This document shows, one piece after another, positions 21,457-34,040 of a DNA stretch of 64,000 bases. Position numbers and translations under genes: made by a program. Positions within the stretch are counted from its first letter, which is position 1; each line of letters begins with the position of its first letter. Where the stretch lies: NCBI GenBank assembly GCA_023055425.1, contig JALGPY010000008.1, positions 12,185,501-12,249,500 on the forward strand. The letters run 5' to 3'. The notes beneath the pieces were generated by a model, which saw only the letters and a program-made list of their open reading frames with translations, did not search any database and was not told where the DNA came from. The stretch comes from Linanthus parryae (lineage: Eukaryota; Streptophyta; Magnoliopsida; Ericales; Polemoniaceae).

Positions 21457-22884
21457 TGTAGGGTTTTGATTCATGGATCGCGCAAACGGAAGCATAATCA
21501 AACAAATAACCATGCAAAACCCTCCAAGGATCACAAGTCTAGATGCATAACGATAGTGAAGGTAAGAAATCATAAACACACCTTTGGGTTCTCCTTGATG
21601 ACTTCAAACGCGAATAGTGTCACGTTCTCTATAGTTGATCCACGCCTAGAGTTGATCCTAGATCTCCAATATCCTTGGTGCTAGCCCGGAATGAGAGGAG
21701 GGTGAAGGAATCACGCAAAACGAGACAAAAGAAAGGGGCTCGGCCCTCTTTTGGCCGACGGGGACGAGGGCGGCGGCAAGGGGGCGTCGGCCTCCTTTGT
21801 TGCTTGCTCTCTCTCCTTTGTTCTCTCCCACTCTTGTTATGTTCTCTTTTTGAGCATAAGTTATGAGGAAGGAAGGAAGGAGGGTCCTTTATATAGTCCA
21901 ACAACTCCTTGTTAACTACCTAAAGGACTTATTCTAGTCCTACTAGAATTCAATTTAGTCCCTTCCTTGCAAATTAGTCCCTACTAAGTTTGCAAGGGTT
22001 TGCAAAGTGATCCTTCTAATTAATTAATCCAATTAATTAATTCCCAAATCTAGTACAACTCTATATAGCGTGTGACCCCATAGGTTCTATCTAGTTGGTA
22101 GCAACTCTTTGCTAATATGGAGCGGTTTCTAGCAAAATATCCATTCTAGCCAACTAATAGAATAGTCATCTAGACAACCTTGTACAAGTAATTGTCTCAT
22201 CCCTTTGCCTCCATATCCGGATTGGACACGAGACATACAAGTCACACTCGTATATCCAATCCCTAGTTTCTCGATCCATGGAATAGCCTTATTCGTGCAA
22301 ATAACATCAATATCCCATATTGATTTATTTGAGTCTGGCCAGACATTCTATAAGCACTATCCTTCGAGTGGCCTAGGATATTTGCTCCCGTTATGTGGGA
22401 GGGGCAAATCCTCTCTACGTCCACTACGATCTCTAAGCTTGCTTCTCATTGTATCCAGTACACGCCTTTATAACTACCCAGTTACGGTGTAGCGTTTAAC
22501 GCTACCAAGATCACAATGATCCACAACTAGAATATCTAGTGACTTCAAGTCTAAGGATGACAATACCATTGTACCCGAGAAGAACTTGTGACTTAACATA
22601 ACATGTATGTAGCCTTCTCGGTGATGGGTCAATCCAGTGCAACATTCCGTAATGCACACCTATGTGTTGGATCGTGATATCTCCATATCAATCCAACCCC
22701 ATACTAGTCTATAGATGATTGTCCCATTTAATCATTATACTTGACTAGGGATATTAAGATAAACAACACGATTGTAAATCTAAGGACTTCATTATATTAA
22801 ATATCCAATAAATAATAAATGAATTTTCTAGCCAAATACAAATTCATACTAAACTAGATTGCCTCTAGGGCATCTATTCCAACA
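21457..22884 (-). repeat. 3' LTR of copia 3
   Basis: On the element strand it begins TGTTGGAATAGATGCCCTAG and ends AAAACCCTACA. It is nearly identical to 28519-29948. Differences seen include positions near 21670, 22138, 22626 and 22750-22765. Confidence 0.95.
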
Positions 22885-22898
22885 GTCTCCCACTTGCA

Positions 22899-25670
22899 CT
22901 AGAGCCAATCTGGCGCATCTCGTATGCCCATACTCCTAGTGTGCCCTTCATGCTTCCACTGCGTGAGAGGCTTTGTAAGCGGGTCTGACAGATTATCATC
23001 TGTAGGAATCTTGCATATCCGAACGTCTCCTCTATCGATAATATCTCGAATCAGATGAAACTTCCTGAGCACATGCTTGGACTTCTGGTGCGATCTTGGT
23101 TCCTTTGATTGCGCGATCGCCCCAGTGTTGTCACAGAACAACTCCACTGGATCCGCAATGCTAGGGACCACACCAAGTTCAGAAACAAACTTTCTGATCC
23201 AAACAGCCTCCTTTGCTGCGCCATTTGCAGCAATGTACTCAGCCTCTGTTGTAGAATCAGCCACCGTCTCTTGCTTGGAACTCTTCCAGCTCACCGCTGC
23301 TCCATTCAGGCAAAACACATAACCCGACTGTGATCTAAAGTCATCTCTATCGGTTTGGAAGCTTGCATCAGTGTAACCCCTTACACGCAACTCTTCCTCA
23401 CCACCAAACATCAAGAAAGCATCCTTAGTTCTTCTCAAGTACTTTAGGATGTTGTTGACAGCAATCCAGTGACTCTCACCCGGATTGGATTGGTATCTGC
23501 TTGTCATACTCAAGGCATATGACACATCTGGTCTAGTACATAACATGGCGTACATGATGGATCCTATGTCCGAGGCATAGGGAATCCTACTCATGCGTTC
23601 CTTCTCAATCTCATTGGAAGGACAACCACTCTTTGAAAGAGTGATTCCATGTGACATGGGCAAGAATGCCTTCTTGGAATCTTGCATGTTGAACCATTTC
23701 AACACCTTGTCAATATATGTACTTTGACTTAGGCCTAGCAACCTCTTAGATCTATCTCTATAGATCTTTATACCGAGTATATAGGCTGCTTCCCCTAAGT
23801 CCTTCATTGAGAAACACTTTCCTAGCCAATCTTTCACAGATTGCAGCATGGGAATGTCGTTTCCAATGAGTAGTATGTCATCTACATACAAGACCAGAAA
23901 AGCTACAGAGCTCCCACTAACCTTCTTGTAGACACAAGACTCATCTTCGTTTCTGATGAAGCCAAACTCTTTGACCACTTCATCAAAACGTCGATTCCAA
24001 CTCCTAGAAGCTTGCTTCAATCCATAAATGGATCGTTGCAGTTTACAGACTTTGTTGGCTTGCTTTGGATCCTCAAAACCCTCCGGCTGTATCATATACA
24101 CATCCTCGAGGAGATTCCCATAAAGGAATGCTGTTTTGACATCCATCTGCCAAATCTCATAGTCGTAGTATGCTGCAATTGCAAGTAGGATTCGGATGGA
24201 TTTGGTCATAGCGACTGGTGAAAAGGTTTCATCATAGTCAATACCATGAATCTGTCTGAATCCTTTAGCCACCAATCGGCCCTTATAGGTAATCACATTA
24301 CCATCCATGTCGATCTTCTTCTTGAAGACCCACTTGCACCCTATGGGCCGCGCCCCATCAGGTGGTTCCACCAAAGTCCATACTTTGTTGGTATACATGG
24401 ATTCCATCTCGGATCTCATGGCTTCAAGCCACTTCTGCGAGTCTGGGCCATTCATGGCCTCCTCATAGGTAGTAGGCTCATCATCTATGAGCATCGTGTC
24501 ACCGGAATCAGTTACGAGAAGTCCGTACCTCTCGGGTTCCTGGCGCACTCTACTAGATCTACGAAGCTCTTGTGTTACCTGAACAGGTGGATCCACAACT
24601 GCTTGTGATTCCTGTTCATGTTCCATAATCGGTTCAGTGATTTGTGGTTCTTGAACTTCTTCAAGTTCTACATTCCTCCCACTTGCTTCTTTAGAGACAA
24701 ACTCTCTTTCTAGAAACACGCCGGTCCGAGCAACAAACACTTTGTTCTCGGTTGGATTGTAGAAGTAGTATCCCTTAGTTTCCTTAGGGTACCCCACAAA
24801 TTTACACTTATCCGATTTAGGACCTAGCTTGTCTGATTGTAAACGTTTTACATAGACATCGCAGCCCCAAATCCTCATGAACGACAGTGTGGGACGCCTC
24901 CCACTCCACATTTCATATGGTGTCTTCATGACTGATTTAGATGGAACACGGTTAATGGTGAAAGTTGCACTTAATAGAGCGTAGCCCCAAAATGATAATG
25001 GAAGATCGGTTTGACACATCATAGACCGAACCATATCCAATAGGGTTCGATTCCTCCTCTCGGACACGCCATTCCATTGTGGCGTTCCGGGTGGAGTGAG
25101 TTGGGACACGATCCCACACTCTCTAAGATAGTCGTCAAACTCTTGGCTCAAGTATTCTCCTCCACGATTCGATCGTAGAGCCTTGATACTTTTGCCAAGT
25201 TGCTTCTCTACTTCATTCTTGAATTCTTTGAACACTTCAAAGGATTCGGATTTTGCCCTCATAAGGTACACAAATCCATATCTACTGTAATCATCAGTAA
25301 ACGTAATGAAGTAGACATAACCACCCCTGGCAGGCGTGGCAAATGGCCCACACACATCGGTATGTATGAGCGCCAATTGCTCACTAGTCCTCTCACCTTT
25401 CTTATTGAAAGGGGACTTTGTCATTTTTCCCAATAAACAAGCCTCACATGTCTCATATGATTCAAAATCAAATGAGTCTAGCAATCCATCCTTATGGAGT
25501 CTAGATACACGTTTCTCATTTATGTGGCCTAAACGACAATGCCATAAATAAGCAGGATTTAAATCATTTATTTTAATCCGCTTGGTATTAATGTTGTAGA
25601 CAGGATTGCTTAGATCAAGGACATAAAGTCCATTAAATAATTGCGCACTAAAATAGTGAATATTATTCAA
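22899..25670 (-). pseudogene. Copia 3 pol: integrase, RT, RNase H
   Basis: This open stretch has 923 codons. The GAG-pre-integrase motif YLWHCRLGHINEKRV is at 41-55. The integrase has HTDVCGPF (Asp 105) and NGVSERRNRTLL (Glu 204). Its second acidic site reads LRSNRGGEY, with Asn at about 168 where these enzymes have Asp. The RT has LDVKTAFLYG-type motif MDVKTAFLYG and YVDD at 595-598. RNase H has GYTDAS, STTEAEY and LFCDNTG. It ends DPLTKPL...DWL just before the purine tract. The Met used as start is internal to the polyprotein; the frame is continuous with the protease segment upstream through one stop. Confidence 0.93.
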
Positions 25671-25682
25671 ATAAAAGGAACA

Positions 25683-26222
25683 TCAATTGTTCTTTATTGA
25701 AATAATAAAACCTTCCTTGTCCAAACAAGAAATAGAAATAATGTTTCTGCTCATAGCAGGCACAAAATAGCAATTATTTAATTCTAAAACTAATCCTGAA
25801 GGCAGAGATAGCTCACACACGCCTATGGCCAACGCAGCAACCTTTGCTCCATTCCCAACGCGTAGATCTACCTCCCCTTTAGCCAATCTTTTACTTCTCT
25901 TTAGATCCTGCATATTTCGACAAATATGAGATCCACATCCAGTATCTAATACCCATGATGTAGATACAGTTAAATTGACATCTACAACAAAAATACCTGG
26001 TGGTGGTGGAATCACTATTCCAAGCCTCTTGTCCTCCAGATATTTTGGGCAGTTCCTCCTCCAGTGTCCAGGTTGACTACAGTAGTGACATTCACCCTTA
26101 GTCACGACCTTGGCAACGCCACCAACAGGCTTAAGGGCTTGTTCCTTGGACTTGGCAACTGACTTGCCTTTGCCCTTGGAGGAAGAGGCAAACTTTTTGC
26201 CCTTTCCTTTATGCACCATCAT
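25683..26222 (-). pseudogene. Copia 3 zinc knuckle and protease
   Basis: This frame continues gag. The zinc knuckle CHYCSQPGHWRRNC is at residues 45-58 and the protease site SWVLDTGCGSHI at about 89-100, with the DTG triad intact. It stops at a TGA (25683-25685), after which the same frame continues into the pol segment. That stop is therefore a nonsense change, not a natural terminus. Confidence 0.9.
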
Positions 26223-26844
26223 AATGGCCTTTACCCTTGTTGATGCTCTGTTCAGCCGTCCTCAACATGTTGAGCAAATCTGGCAGTGGTTTAACGATCT
26301 CGTTCATGTTATAGTTCATAATGAACTGTCCATAACTTTCAGGCAACGATTGCAACACGAGATCGGTTGCCAACTCTTGGCCGACCGGGAACCCAAGCCG
26401 GGCGAGATTCTCCAAGTATCCGATCATTCGGAGTACATGGGGTCCCACCGGGTTCCCTTCTGCCATATGACATTTGAATAGTGCCTTTGAGACCTCATAC
26501 CTCTCTACCCTCGCCTGCTCTTGGAAGAGCTGCTTTAGATGTTCGATCATATCGACAGCATTCATGTTCTCATGTTGCTTCTGAAGCTCAGAGGTCATGG
26601 TGCAAAGCATTAGGCAGGCCGCATCATTAGCGTCATCAACACGCTTTTGATACGCCTTTAAGGCAGCAGGTGTCTGATTCTCTGGACCTTCTGGAACATG
26701 CTCCTCTATTGCGTACAGCTTCTTCTCTTGCTTGAGAACAATTCTCAAGTTTCTGTACCAATCAAGAAAGTTGGTTCCAGAGAGCTTGTCCTTCTCAAGG
26801 ACAGATCGTAGGGAATGTTGTGAACTCGATGAGTTGTTTGCCAT
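26209..26844 (-). pseudogene. Copia 3 gag
   Basis: The frame opens with MANNSSSSQHSLRSVLEKDK and continues with LSGTNFLDWYRNLRIVL, typical of this copia gag group. It runs 211 codons and then leaves frame at a Gly/Lys-rich stretch (NKGKGHYDGA). The next frame begins inside the same stretch, 14 bases upstream of this stop, so a one-base shift near 26210-26230 separates gag from its zinc knuckle. It might be mutation; a programmed shift is not usual for this group. Confidence 0.9.
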
Positions 26845-28504
26845 TTGGAATTCTACAAAAGGAAAATACGCAAGTTTTAGTATTTATGAATTTTTGACTA
26901 TATTTAATAATGGCTAGTTTATTAAATATAGCTCCCACTATTTTTCTACGGATTAATAACCCTCAAGATATTAATGCGGAAAATATCATTATATTTTCTA
27001 GTGGGCCAAGATCCATCTTTTCATCTCCTTATGAGCTTGCTTTGGAAAGTCACCCATAATTCGACTACTTCTTAGGTAGGAACAATTCCAATTGCATCCC
27101 ATATGCAACTCTTGGTTCAATCGGGCAAATAACTCCTTATTTATCCATCCATATGGATAATCCCAATTGATTGCCTCTAGGTTTCTTAATCAAATTAATA
27201 GCCTAGTTGTGCTCAACCTCTTATCTAAACAATTGCACTTTGTTACGTGCCATCGCATTCCATCATTATGAACCAAGTCGCCATGCTTTGGCACGCACGA
27301 ACTTGATAAATAATGATGATAATGAGTGTTTAAATAACGAGAAGGCAAGAACACAATATTTAAATTTTGAGGGATTTTCAATTTTAATTATTTTGTTGAT
27401 CAATATCAACTAATCTATCTATTTGAGTTTGGGCACAACTCCAAATAATAGATCCGGGTTGTCTAATTATCTTATTATCCTAATTGCATGCATCATCCAT
27501 ACACCAACCACACAAATAATAAGACAATAAATAAACAACCACAAAACAGAAATTAAACGTGATGTGGATATGGCCTTTTCTAGACTAAGATAATTCCAAG
27601 CCAATGGAATTATCTATGAACCCTAAGCAAACACATCTCCATGCGTCTTGATCTTTTGGTCCATCCTTCATAGTCATGTGGAATGCTCCATGCTCCATGC
27701 TCCATCTTTTGTGGCTTCTTTGGCTTTGGGCTTCTTTTCTTCAATCTTGGCTAACAATCTACTTTATCTAGCACTAGCTAATATCTATACTAAATAAAAT
27801 AAATCTCACAAGTTGAGAAAAAATGGCACGCAGGCCATAAAACCCTAATTAATTATTACAATTAATTGATCAGCTCGCAGGCCGTAAAACCAAACCACAA
27901 AATTAAACATCCACATCAAACCACATCCTAAGGCCATATCCAATCACCATGCGATTTGCACATAAACAGTTAAAATCCAATTTTAACGCGCTTGGTCAAT
28001 TTTAATTGATTTTAGGATTTCTAGGGTTAAAACGGTCCATGGGCCCAACAATCCAATTGCCCGGGCCCAAACAAAGTGAACCATAAGGCCCTAGGGCCTG
28101 CCCGGCCCAAAACCCGCAAGCTAGGCCCGCGGGTTAGGGCCGCCCGGCCCTTAGGGCGCCAATCTTGGGCGGCAAGCAAGGGGGCGGTCCCCTAGGGGGC
28201 CGAACCTCCTTGTGGAGGTTGTTTCCAAAACAACCTCCTTTCTTGGAGCCCAAGTTTGGTTGTTTCCTTGTTTTGGGAGAACTCCTTCTTCCCCAAGGAT
28301 GCCCAAACCCTAGATCTAAGATCCTAAAATTTCTCAAACTCACCAATTCATGCATCCAATGCAAAATTGGGTCTTGTTATGATCTAATTATTGACAAATT
28401 GCATCCCATGCTTGATTTGTCTTGTTTTACGCGATAAACAACAATTTAAGGTGTAAAACAACAAGAATGTAACACATAAACTACGTTTATGCTCTATGAC
28501 CTAT
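26845..28504 (-). other. 5' leader of copia 3
   Basis: Between the primer site and gag are about 1.66 kb without a supported reading frame. The section near 28080-28300 is GC-rich (repeated ggcccggccc-like runs), the rest AT-rich. No repeat or second gene was recognised. Confidence 0.6.
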
Positions 28505-28518
28505 GGCTCTGATACCAC

Positions 28519-29948
28519 TGTAGGGTTTTGATTCATGGATCGCGCAAACGGAAGCATAATCAAACAAATAACCATGCAAAACCCTCCAAGGATCACAAGT
28601 CTAGATGCATAACGATAGTGAAGGTAAGAAATCATAAACACACCTTTGGGTTCTCCTTGATGACTTCAAACGCGAATAGTGTCACGTTCTCTATAGTTGA
28701 TCCACGCCTAGAGTTGATCCTAGATCTCCAATCTCCTTGGTGCTAGCCCGGAATGAGAGGAGGGTGAAGGAATCACGCAAAACGAGACAAAAGAAAGGGG
28801 CTCGGCCCTCTTTTGGCCGACGGGGACGAGGGCGGCGGCAAGGGGGCGTCGGCCTCCTTTGTTGCTTGCTCTCTCTCCTTTGTTCTCTCCCACTCTTGTT
28901 ATGTTCTCTTTTTGAGCATAAGTTATGAGGAAGGAAGGAAGGAGGGTCCTTTATATAGTCCAACAACTCCTTGTTAACTACCTAAAGGACTTATTCTAGT
29001 CCTACTAGAATTCAATTTAGTCCCTTCCTTGCAAATTAGTCCCTACTAAGTTTGCAAGGGTTTGCAAAGTGATCCTTCTAATTAATTAATCCAATTAATT
29101 AATTCCCAAATCTAGTACAACTCTATATAGCGTGTGACCCCATAGGTTCTATCTAGTTGGTAGCAACTCTTTGCTAATATGGAGCGGTTTCTAGCAAAAC
29201 ATCCATTCTAGCCAACTAATAGAATAGTCATCTAGACAACCTTGTACAAGTAATTGTCTCATCCCTTTGCCTCCATATCCGGATTGGACACGAGACATAC
29301 AAGTCACACTCGTATATCCAATCCCTAGTTTCTCGATCCATGGAATAGCCTTATTCGTGCAAATAACATCAATATCCCATATTGATTTATTTGAGTCTGG
29401 CCAGACATTCTATAAGCACTATCCTTCGAGTGGCCTAGGATATTTGCTCCCGTTATGTGGGAGGGGCAAATCCTCTCTACGTCCACTACGATCTCTAAGC
29501 TTGCTTCTCATTGTATCCAGTACACGCCTTTATAACTACCCAGTTACGGTGTAGCGTTTAACGCTACCAAGATCACAATGATCCACAACTAGAATATCTA
29601 GTGACTTCAAGTCTAAGGATGACAATACCATTGTACCCGAGAAGAACTTGTGACTTAACATAACATGTATGTAGCCTTCTCGGTGATTGGTCAATCCAGT
29701 GCAACATTCCGTAATGCACACCTATGTGTTGGATCGTGATATCTCCATATCAATCCAACCCCATACTAGTCTATAGATGATTGTCCCATTTAATCATTAT
29801 ACTTGACTAGGGATATTTAAGATAACCAACACGATTGTAAATCTAAGGACTTCATTATATTAAATATCCAATAAATAATAAATGAATTTTCTAGCCAAAT
29901 ACAAATTCATACTAAACTAGATTGCCTCTAGGGCATCTATTCCAACAA
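28519..29948 (-). repeat. 5' LTR of copia 3
   Basis: This 1430-bp LTR is the upstream copy on the minus strand, followed immediately by the initiator Met-tRNA primer site. Confidence 0.95.
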
Positions 29949-29953
29949 TATTG

Positions 29954-30370
29954 ATTGTAGAAGATCAATGACGGGCTATGTATTTTCTCTGGGAGCATCT
30001 GTTGTTAGTTGTAAGGCTACGCTACACCCGACGGTGACGTTGTCCACCACGGAGGCGGAGTATATGGCTCTAACGGAAGCAGGAAAGGAGGCAATTTGGC
30101 TTAAGGGAATGGTCAATGATCTAGGGCTACATCAAGATCAGGTGACAGTCTACTGTGATAGCTTGAGTGCAATCCGCTTGACTAAGGACCAGGTTCATCA
30201 TGAAAGAACCAAGCATATTGACGTCAGGTATCATTTTCTGAGAAGTTAGAGCAGGATCAAGGTGAAGAAGGTGGGGACAGCTGACAACCCCGCGAATATG
30301 TTCACCAAGTCGGTTCCGGAGAGCAAGTTCCAGCATTGTCTGGAATTGCTCAACATCTTGAGCCAGTGAG
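29954..30370 (+). pseudogene. Copia 2 RNase H C-terminal part
   Basis: This continues the RNase H domain after copia 3. It reads MTGYVFSLGASVVSCKA, STTEAEYMALTEAGKEAIWL, and HHERTKHIDVRYHFLR. A TAG at 30247-30249 interrupts the frame, after which the tail (KVGTADNPANMFTKSVPESK) continues to a stop near 30370. The tail ends about 130 bp before the polypurine tract. Confidence 0.9.
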
Positions 30371-30511
30371 GCCCTTCGGGGCATGTTGGACTTAGTGGCG
30401 GTCCAGTGAGTCTCTGTGACAAGAGACATAGGGTGCGGAGAAGACGTAGCTTTATTTACGAGAAGAAGAGCAGTTGCTGTTGACGAGACAATTCAAGTCA
30501 AGGTGGAGATT

Positions 30512-30851
30512 TGTTGAGTTGGTGCCTTGAATTAGTCAAAGGCGGCCAAACACTTTGTTTCCAACTTTGATTAGGAAACATTGGAAGTCAAAGGCAGTGG
30601 AGGATTAGTTAGGAAACAAGTTGTTTCCAAATCGGATTTGGAAACTTTAGGGATTTCCTAGCACTATATAAAGAACCTAGTAGTCACATTATTAGGTATG
30701 CAAAAACATTCTTGTAGTCTTGTTCCTCTTAACTGAATAAAGGGTGCTTTTCCGCCGTGGAGGTAGTTAGCAAATATTTTGCTAGCGAACCACGTAAAAT
30801 ACTCGTGTTCTTCTTTATTCGTTCATTGTTCGTGAGGTGGTTTGACATAAA
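30512..30851 (+). repeat. 3' LTR of copia 2
   Basis: It aligns with 17479-17819 with about five substitutions and a small difference at the last bases (CATAAA against CATAACA), which leaves the exact end uncertain by one or two bases. Confidence 0.9.
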
Positions 30852-31139
30852 CACTTTGCTGCATTTCTAGTTTCTTTGTGTTACCATTTATTAGATAACT
30901 ATAGGTTGAATAACAATAAGTCAACATAAGACATGAAACATGATCATGTTCAGTTTAAACAACAAGACTCGTAAACCATAGCTTTTGGGTTCTTTTGTGA
31001 AGCAAAAGTTGAATGTTTGCTTAAGAAAGAAGTCAAGTTAAAAAATATAATATGTACACAATTAAATACATATATACATATTCGAATATTCACTAGATAT
31101 TTCCTCAAAAAAATTCACTAGATAGATCCATCAAGTATA

Positions 31140-31494
31140 TTTAGGGATGTTAACGAGTCAAGCTGCTCACGAGAAGATCGGTGTTTGGCTCGTAAAAAGC
31201 TCGTTCGATATCAACTCGAATTTTATTTGAGCTAAGCTCGAGCTTGCGTCTTATAAACGAGTTGAACTTGAGCATAGCGATACTCGGCTCGTCAAGGCTC
31301 GCAAACTCACTTGTTTATTGACTCGTAAATCGAGCTCGTATGCTTGTTCTTTAAACAAGCTTGTAAACATAATTGTTTACACACACAAAGACACACACAT
31401 ATATATACATACTGCTTTACTTCTCTATTAATTTTCCCAACCCTAACAACAAACAATTCATCTAAGCATATCCTTCATCTAAGCATATTATTTA
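31140..31494. mobile_element. hAT-like MITE, truncated (X1)
   Basis: It begins TAGGGATGTTAACGAG and is rich in agctcg motifs, aligning with the first part of the complete copy at 49719-50527. Its right part is deleted: sequence jumps at about 31494 to X flank (aacaaattccagcaccaat). Confidence 0.75.
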
Positions 31495-33576
31495 TTAACA
31501 AATTCCAGCACCAATATAGTATATGTTCAAACCATAGCATCTCCAACCATGCACTCTCAATTGAGTAGCATCTTTGCACAAGCTCCCCTTGTATATGAAC
31601 ATTTCTTGTTTTAATATCAACTACCAAATTAATTAGTCAATACATTTAATTATATATACATATAAATATATGTATATATATATATATTATGGATAATTAC
31701 CTCATACCAATCACCTATGTATTTCTTTTCTTTTCTTTACGTTACAAACTTTTTCTTTATCCTTGATCTGGGACTAAAACTAATTGATTATGTAAGAAAC
31801 CAAACCGGTTTTAAGTTAGGGTTCAGAGTCTCACAAGTTAAACAGTACCGCCACATGACCGGGACTCCATATAACACTATAGTTTATCTTATTCTCCATC
31901 TGTATATTAAATATACATATTATATGAATACTAAAAGAAAGATTCGTCATTTCATTATAACCAAAAGTATAACTAAAAGTAAATATCTTCAATCCTTATT
32001 GATATATGATGTTCTCTTTTCATGAAAAACAAAAACTGAAAGTAAATATTCTCAACTCAAAGATTGAACATGAGATGTTAGCTAAAAATTTATGATGGAA
32101 TGATTTTGATTGCTACTATCGAGTATATTTTTTTCAACGGACTAAAGATAATCGTGCTAGTTTATTTAGTTAACATTTTTTATGCTGACATAAACTTTCA
32201 ATTATTTGTTATCTGGCTAGCTAGTTAGTATTCTTTCTTATCTTGAGTCACAGTGCAACGAATTCGAGCATTGATATAGTACATGTTCGAACAATCTCCA
32301 ACCATGCACTCTCATTTGAATATCATAATGGTATACCACTTTCTTTGTATCTCTTTCCTTTTTTATGAATACTCTCTTTATATCTTATCTTCGTTTAATA
32401 CTTCCTCCATCCCATAATAAGGGAATCACTTTTAAATTTTGGGACGTCCCAAAATAATTTTACCCTTTCTTTTTTATGTTTGAAAATAGATACATCCTAC
32501 ATCCCATAATAACATATTTCTTCTTTTAAAATTAAATACCTAACTGATTCGTTAATATATTTAATTATATAAACATATATATATATATATATACGTGTGT
32601 GTATTGTATCACTAATGAATTCACACAATCACCCATCTTTTTCACCTCTTATGCTTATGTTACAACCTTTTTTGTTGTCCATGTCATAGGAGTGAAACTA
32701 ATTTACTATTTGAAAAAACAAGCCGATTGTTAATTAAGGTTCTAAGTCTCACAAGTTAAACAGTACCGCCACATGACGGAGACACCATCTAACACTATCA
32801 TATATCTTCCTCTTCATCTTTATATTAAATATACATCTTATATGTATACAAAAAGAAAGATGCAATTTTCCATTACACACCTAAAAGTAGATATGTTCAA
32901 AGCAAAGATAAAATTTTAAAGTTTATGCTAAAATGATTTTGATGGCTAGTATTCCTCTTTTGATTGCTAGTATTATTCTTTGTCAAAGTTAAACATATTC
33001 TAATGTGATACATTCGATCACATTATTGCTTGGGCATATTGATCCACTTTCATTTTAATAAATTCTTCATGTATGATGCTCCCTTTATTTTGTGCTTTGT
33101 ATCTTGTTTCAATGTTACTGCACATTCCTGCAAATAACTGTCCACTTTAATTTTTATATTTGAAAGCATATACATGGCCAAGAATCCGAAAAGTTGAGTA
33201 TTGATGATAGTGTTAAAATTTTAAAAATGAGAGACAAACTTTTTCTTCTTCCTTCTTGATCGGACTGAGACTAATTTACTGTTTGGAAGAACAAGTCTGT
33301 TGTGAGTTAGGGTTCTGAGTCTCACAAGTTAAAGTGTATCGCCACATAACGGAGACTCCATCTAACACTGTAGTATATCTTGTTCTTCATCCATATATTA
33401 AATATATCAAATATATATTATATGTATAGTAACATAAAGATGCGATAAATATTATGAACTCAAATATAGAACATAGCTAAAAGTTACTCTAAAATGATTT
33501 TGATTGCTAGTATTCTTTTTCAAAGTAAAACATATTCCTGTGTGATATGTTCGATCACATTATTTTGAGCATATTT

Positions 33577-33581
33577 ATCCA

Positions 33582-33613
<32 letters not shown>

Positions 33614-33672
33614 TATATATATATATAAATATATATATATATACATTTATATATATATATATAGAGAGAGAG
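33577..33672. repeat. Compound CT/CA/TA microsatellite
   Basis: Runs of (CT), (CA), (TA) and (GA) follow in order, giving a near-palindrome. The X2 copy (52597-52675) has the same order with different run lengths and adds a (GT) run. Confidence 0.9.
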
Positions 33673-33957
33673 TCTTACAGCTTTCATATAATTTTGTATT
33701 AACAATCATATATATTAAAGGTGTTTGTAAGATTACTGCGTTTTTTGGTTCAAAATATACCGGCGTTGTTAGGTATTAAGCTTACGAAATGCATACCATA
33801 CTTCACTTTTCTAACTGCCTTACAGTTCCCATATAATTGTGTATAAATGTATTTTGCTAAACCATAGCAACTTTGGAAGTATTGAGCTTAATGTTAATAA
33901 AAGAATTTTAAATCTACTTTGCACGGTAAGTTTGTATTAAGAAATTAAATTATACGT

Positions 33958-34040
33958 AAACATACATACATACATACATACATACATACATACATACATA
34001 CATACATAAATACATACATACATACATACATACACACATA
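33958..34040. repeat. CATA/TACA tetranucleotide repeat
   Basis: About twenty tandem catacata-type units with single interruptions. At the matching place in X2 (about 52970-53000) only a short acac/atgtgtgt tract is present, so the expansion is specific to X1. Confidence 0.9.

Larger units (their letters stand above)
21457..29948 (-). mobile_element. Copia element 3, young and nearly complete
   Basis: LTRs of about 1.43 kb lie at 21457-22884 and 28519-29948 and differ at only about five or six positions. The target duplication is ATATT at 21452-21456 and 29949-29953, inside the RNase H region of copia 2. On the minus strand a primer site (TGGTATCAGAGC, 28505-28516) follows the 5' LTR, and a purine tract (AAGTGGGAGAC, about 22885-22896) precedes the 3' LTR. 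A long leader (about 1.67 kb) precedes gag. Gag-pol has one frameshift, one in-frame stop and one altered integrase residue. Confidence 0.96.
17479..30851 (+). mobile_element. Copia element 2, full length but decayed
   Basis: LTRs of about 340 bp are at 17479-17819 and 30512-30851, with flanking CACTT (17474-17478 and 30852-30856). The paralogous X2 sequence near 49434-49446 reads ctgcactttgctgc, the uninterrupted site. A primer site (TGGTATCAAAGC, 17823-17834) and a purine tract (aaggtggagatt, 30500-30511) complete the structure. Gag-pol lies in one frame broken by stop codons and split in RNase H by copia 3. LTRs differ at about five sites, so it is older than copia 3 and younger than copia 1. 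Confidence 0.93.

Noticed and set aside
21675..22492. Open frames inside the copia 3 LTR, repeated at 28737-29554
   Set aside because: They occur in both LTRs only because the LTRs are identical. They match no protein.
32400..32510. Possible complete Stowaway MITE in X1
   Set aside because: Only the left end motif is clear. The right end could not be located, so it is mentioned only as a partial copy.
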